A stretch of DNA of 64,000 nucleotides. It comes from Sphingobium sp. CECT 9361 (lineage in GTDB: Bacteria > Pseudomonadota > Alphaproteobacteria > Sphingomonadales > Sphingomonadaceae). Positions 61,565 to 64,000 of this stretch are shown here, one piece after another. The notes beneath the pieces are model-generated. The model did not search any database. It was not told the origin of the DNA and was given only the letters and a program-made list of their open reading frames with translations. Where the stretch lies: contig NZ_CAKKNC010000022.1 of assembly GCF_918741285.1 (NCBI RefSeq), positions 1 through 64,000 on the forward strand. The letters are read 5' to 3'. Position numbers and translations under genes: made by a program. How positions within the stretch are numbered: position 1 is the stretch's first letter; every line of letters starts with the position of its first letter.

Positions 61565-63229
61565 ATGACTAACATCACCACGCTGCGTACCCGGGTCTCG
61601 CCCGAGGCCATTTCGAAAGTCACCCGGATCTTCAACGGGACTCTCGACGACATCTTCAACGAGCTGTTCCAGAACGCACGGCGCGCTGGCGCGACCCGCG
61701 TCGACGTGACGGCCGAGCACATGGCCGATGCCTGCCTCATCACGATCAGCGATGACGGCGCCGGGATTGCCGATCCCGAAGCTCTCCTCTCGCTCGGTCA
61801 ATCCGATTGGCCTGAGGAATGCCGCACCCGAGAGGACCCGGCGGGCATGGGCTTCTTCAGCCTGGCCGGTCTCGACACCGTGGTCAGTTCACGGAGTGCG
61901 AGCTGCGCTTTTTCACTTGCGATTGCAGGTGATGCCTGGACCGGCGAGGCCGACATCGACGTGCTCCCGTGGGATGGAGCGCCCGGCACGGCGATCGCTT
62001 TCCGGTTCGAACCGCAGCCCGACGGGAAACTCGAACGCTGCGTCGAGGCGGCGGCCAGGTTCTTCCCACTCCCTGTCACTTACAACACCAAGGAACTCAC
62101 CCGGGCCGACTTCCTTGCTGATGCGCACAATGTCATCGAGCGCGACGGGTTTCGCATCGGCGTTTTCCGCGACCGGCACTCGCCGCATGTGGCGACGCTC
62201 AACTTCCATGGCGTGACCCTGAAACACAACTTCCCGATCGTGAAGGAAGTCCATCACACCCAGTGGAGCGTTAAGGTCGATGTCATCGATGCACCGGATC
62301 TCGTCCTGGTGCTGCCCGCCCGCAAGGAAATCTACCGCAATGCGGCTCCCGACCGGCTTGTCGCCCTATGCCGCGATACCATCTACGCGGTCATTCGCGA
62401 CGAGCCGTTCCATCGCCTGAGCTTCGAGAACTGGCTCGAGGCGAGCCTCCACCATGACGATTTTCCCCAAGCGGCACAGCAATTGCCGCTGTGGTATCCT
62501 ACGCTCGCTCGCGAAAGCTACCGCGAGGTGCCGCAATTTGCCGATCTCGAGCAAGGCGCTGCGATCTACGATGACACCGATTCCTTCGACGCCGTAACCT
62601 TCGGGCGCGCCTTGCGTCGCTCCAATGCTGACGAGTTGCACCGGTTGGGCGGCATCCATAGGCGCGCCTTTTACGAGCCTATCACCAATTTCATCGGCTA
62701 TCCGTGGTACGATGCCCTGTCGGCCTTCGTCCGCATCGGCGAGCGCTTTACTTTCCACGATGGCATATCCGCAGACGAAGCCAGTACCGTCACCATGCGT
62801 CCCGATGCGATCACCATCGAGCTGGCCGACCAGTACGACCGGCGGCTCGATCTCGAAACCGACTTCGCGATCATGGAAGACGCAGACTCATGGAATGATC
62901 CCGATTGCGCGCGCATCGCGTTGACACGGACCACCTCGCTCGGACCCGACGATCTCACCGACCTCATCATCGATGCCGTGTTCTCGCCGTCGGACGATTC
63001 CGATGCGGACAGCTACGATACCCAGGAAACCCGCTTCCGCCACGATGCGGCGGTGCGCGCCCATTCTATCCTCGAAGGCGAAGATGCTGCCATTCTTGCT
63101 GGCATCCGCATGGCCTTCGCCGACCGTGTAGCCTGGCGCATCCCGCACGGACGGACACTGCGTCTTAGCTGGTCGAGCACCGCTTCCGACCTTTCTCTCG
63201 ATCTCGTGCAGGAGGGCTCGGCACAATGA
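61565..63229 (+). CDS. GHKL-type ATPase (Hsp90-like) plasmid protein
   Basis: 554 residues. Bergerat fold near the N-terminus: N-box FNELFQNARRAGATRV (~31-46), DDGAGIADPEALLSLGQS (G1, ~63-80) and DPAGMGFFSLAGL (G2, ~91-103). No His-kinase phosphoacceptor or MutL motifs are seen. It starts 74 bp after the ParB-like gene and is coupled to ardC (ATGA). Its leader again has a hairpin (CACGCTG/CAGCGTG) and CAGGA. Function unknown; GHKL ATPases of this sort occur in defence and chaperone systems. Confidence 0.8.
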   Translation: MTNITTLRTRVSPEAISKVTRIFNGTLDDIFNELFQNARRAGATRVDVTAEHMADACLITISDDGAGIADPEALLSLGQSDWPEECRTREDPAGMGFFSLAGLDTVVSSRSASCAFSLAIAGDAWTGEADIDVLPWDGAPGTAIAFRFEPQPDGKLERCVEAAARFFPLPVTYNTKELTRADFLADAHNVIERDGFRIGVFRDRHSPHVATLNFHGVTLKHNFPIVKEVHHTQWSVKVDVIDAPDLVLVLPARKEIYRNAAPDRLVALCRDTIYAVIRDEPFHRLSFENWLEASLHHDDFPQAAQQLPLWYPTLARESYREVPQFADLEQGAAIYDDTDSFDAVTFGRALRRSNADELHRLGGIHRRAFYEPITNFIGYPWYDALSAFVRIGERFTFHDGISADEASTVTMRPDAITIELADQYDRRLDLETDFAIMEDADSWNDPDCARIALTRTTSLGPDDLTDLIIDAVFSPSDDSDADSYDTQETRFRHDAAVRAHSILEGEDAAILAGIRMAFADRVAWRIPHGRTLRLSWSSTASDLSLDLVQEGSAQ

Positions 63230-64000
63230 CCCGCCATCCAAAACCCGACGTCGCGCAGGTCATCACCGACCTGATTCTTGAGAAGATCGCCGCTGGCACC
63301 GCCCCCTGGCTCAAGCCCTGGACATCGACAAGCACACGACCGCTCCGCCACAACGGGGTTCCCTATTCGGGGATCAACACGTTCTTCCTCTGGGCCGTCG
63401 CCGAAAGCCGGGGTTACGCCAGCCCCTACTGGATGACTTTCAGGCAGGCTGCCGAACTTGGCGCCCATGTCCGCAAGGGTGAGAGCGGATCGTTCAGCGT
63501 GTTCTACAGCTCGGCCCGCAAGACCGACACCGATCGCCAAACCGGTGAAACGACCGAAAAGACCGTCCGCTTCATGAAGTGGAACCACGTCTTCAACGCC
63601 TCGCAGATCGAAGGCCTGCCCATGCACTACTATCCCGAGCCGCTCGACCCCAAGGCGATCGGAGAACTCTCGGCAGGGGTTCAGGGCTTTCTCGACGCAA
63701 TCCCGATCCGCGTGATTCATGGCGGCAACAGCGCGCATTACACACCCAGCACCGACACCGTGACCCTGCCGCACCGCCAAGCGTTCCATTCGATCGAAGC
63801 TTACTTCTCGACCCTGTGCCATGAGCTTGGTCATGCCACAGGGAGTGCCAAGCGGCTGAACCGCCAGTTCGGCAAGCGGTTTGGGGATGACGCTTACGCT
63901 TTCGAAGAAATCGTGGCCAGCCTGGCCCAAGCAACGCTCTGCGCTGAATATGGCCTCCCCAACGAGGTCCACGATAGCCATGCCTCTTACATCCATCACT
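63226..64000 (+). CDS. ardC: ArdC-like antirestriction/ssDNA-binding metallopeptidase (partial, runs off the window)
   Basis: Starts at ATG 63226, overlapping the previous stop; open to the window end (258 codons). N-terminal ArdC domain (DLILEKIAAGTAPWLKPW, GINTFFLWAVAESRGY, ESGSFSVFYSS) followed by a zincin-like peptidase with HELGH (residues 199-203). ArdC proteins protect incoming plasmid DNA from restriction during conjugation. Its presence suggests a mobilisable or conjugative plasmid. Confidence 0.9.
   Translation, partial: MTRHPKPDVAQVITDLILEKIAAGTAPWLKPWTSTSTRPLRHNGVPYSGINTFFLWAVAESRGYASPYWMTFRQAAELGAHVRKGESGSFSVFYSSARKTDTDRQTGETTEKTVRFMKWNHVFNASQIEGLPMHYYPEPLDPKAIGELSAGVQGFLDAIPIRVIHGGNSAHYTPSTDTVTLPHRQAFHSIEAYFSTLCHELGHATGSAKRLNRQFGKRFGDDAYAFEEIVASLAQATLCAEYGLPNEVHDSHASYIHH

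Noticed and set aside
1..64000. tRNA, rRNA or tmRNA genes, including integrase attachment sites in tRNAs
   Set aside because: I saw no cloverleaf or rRNA-like stretch next to the recombinases or elsewhere; a covariance-model scan would be needed to exclude them fully.

Overview
The window looks like a large plasmid of an alphaproteobacterium, most likely a sphingomonad (Novosphingobium/Sphingobium type). Reasons: high GC, an iteron origin with repA-parA-parB and three identical parS-like palindromes, an alphaproteobacterial LexA box (GTTC-N7-GTTC), a TonB-receptor-driven uptake/catabolism island, and a backbone of strawberry-notch helicase, giant ParB-like protein, GHKL ATPase and ArdC. The genus is an inference from gene content; no rRNA or tRNA is present to confirm it.

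Layout. (1) 1-1313: remnants of a Tn3-family transposon end (tnpA 3' end plus 38-bp terminal repeat) and a decayed IS3-family element. (2) 1310-26843: a catabolic island. A minus-strand operon runs P450 - two glutamine-synthetase-like ligases - two amidohydrolases - PAS protein - sigma-54 activator. Divergent to it are a TonB receptor, an MFS transporter and an aldehyde dehydrogenase. Then come a PuuR-like regulator, a GabT-type aminotransferase, a ferredoxin reductase, a minus-strand glutarate operon (CsiD/GlaH, LhgO, glutamate dehydrogenase, glutaryl-CoA dehydrogenase, class III CoA-transferase), a LysR regulator and a second aldehyde dehydrogenase. (3) 26943-27734: a truncated IS5-family transposase closes the island. 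(4) 28010-34447: three paralogous tyrosine recombinases, with an amidoligase-fold protein and a winged-helix protein between them. (5) 34491-39351: a TniA-TniB-TniQ transposition module and a 5'-truncated HTH gene. (6) 39418-43413: parB, parA, repA, parS sites and iterons. (7) 43628-64000: plasmid backbone: a Toprim/primase-like gene, a strawberry-notch methylase-helicase gene split by an IS21 element (44540-47031, 8-bp target duplication) and again by a RIT element (three tyrosine recombinases between perfect 84-bp inverted repeats, 49506-53199), umuDC with a LexA box, an AbiE-like toxin-antitoxin pair, the ParB-like giant, the GHKL ATPase and ArdC (running off the window).

How the island may work (inference). 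The genes fit uptake of an amine, its activation by gamma-glutamylation and/or P450 attack, removal of the glutamyl group, oxidation and transamination of the omega-amino acid, and entry of the dicarboxylate through glutarate, either by hydroxylation to L-2-hydroxyglutarate and 2-oxoglutarate or through glutaryl-CoA. The glutarate genes point to a C5 amine such as cadaverine, 5-aminovalerate or piperidine. Good sigma-54 promoters precede the P450 operon, the TonB receptor and gabT, and the sigma-54 activator is the last gene of the P450 operon.
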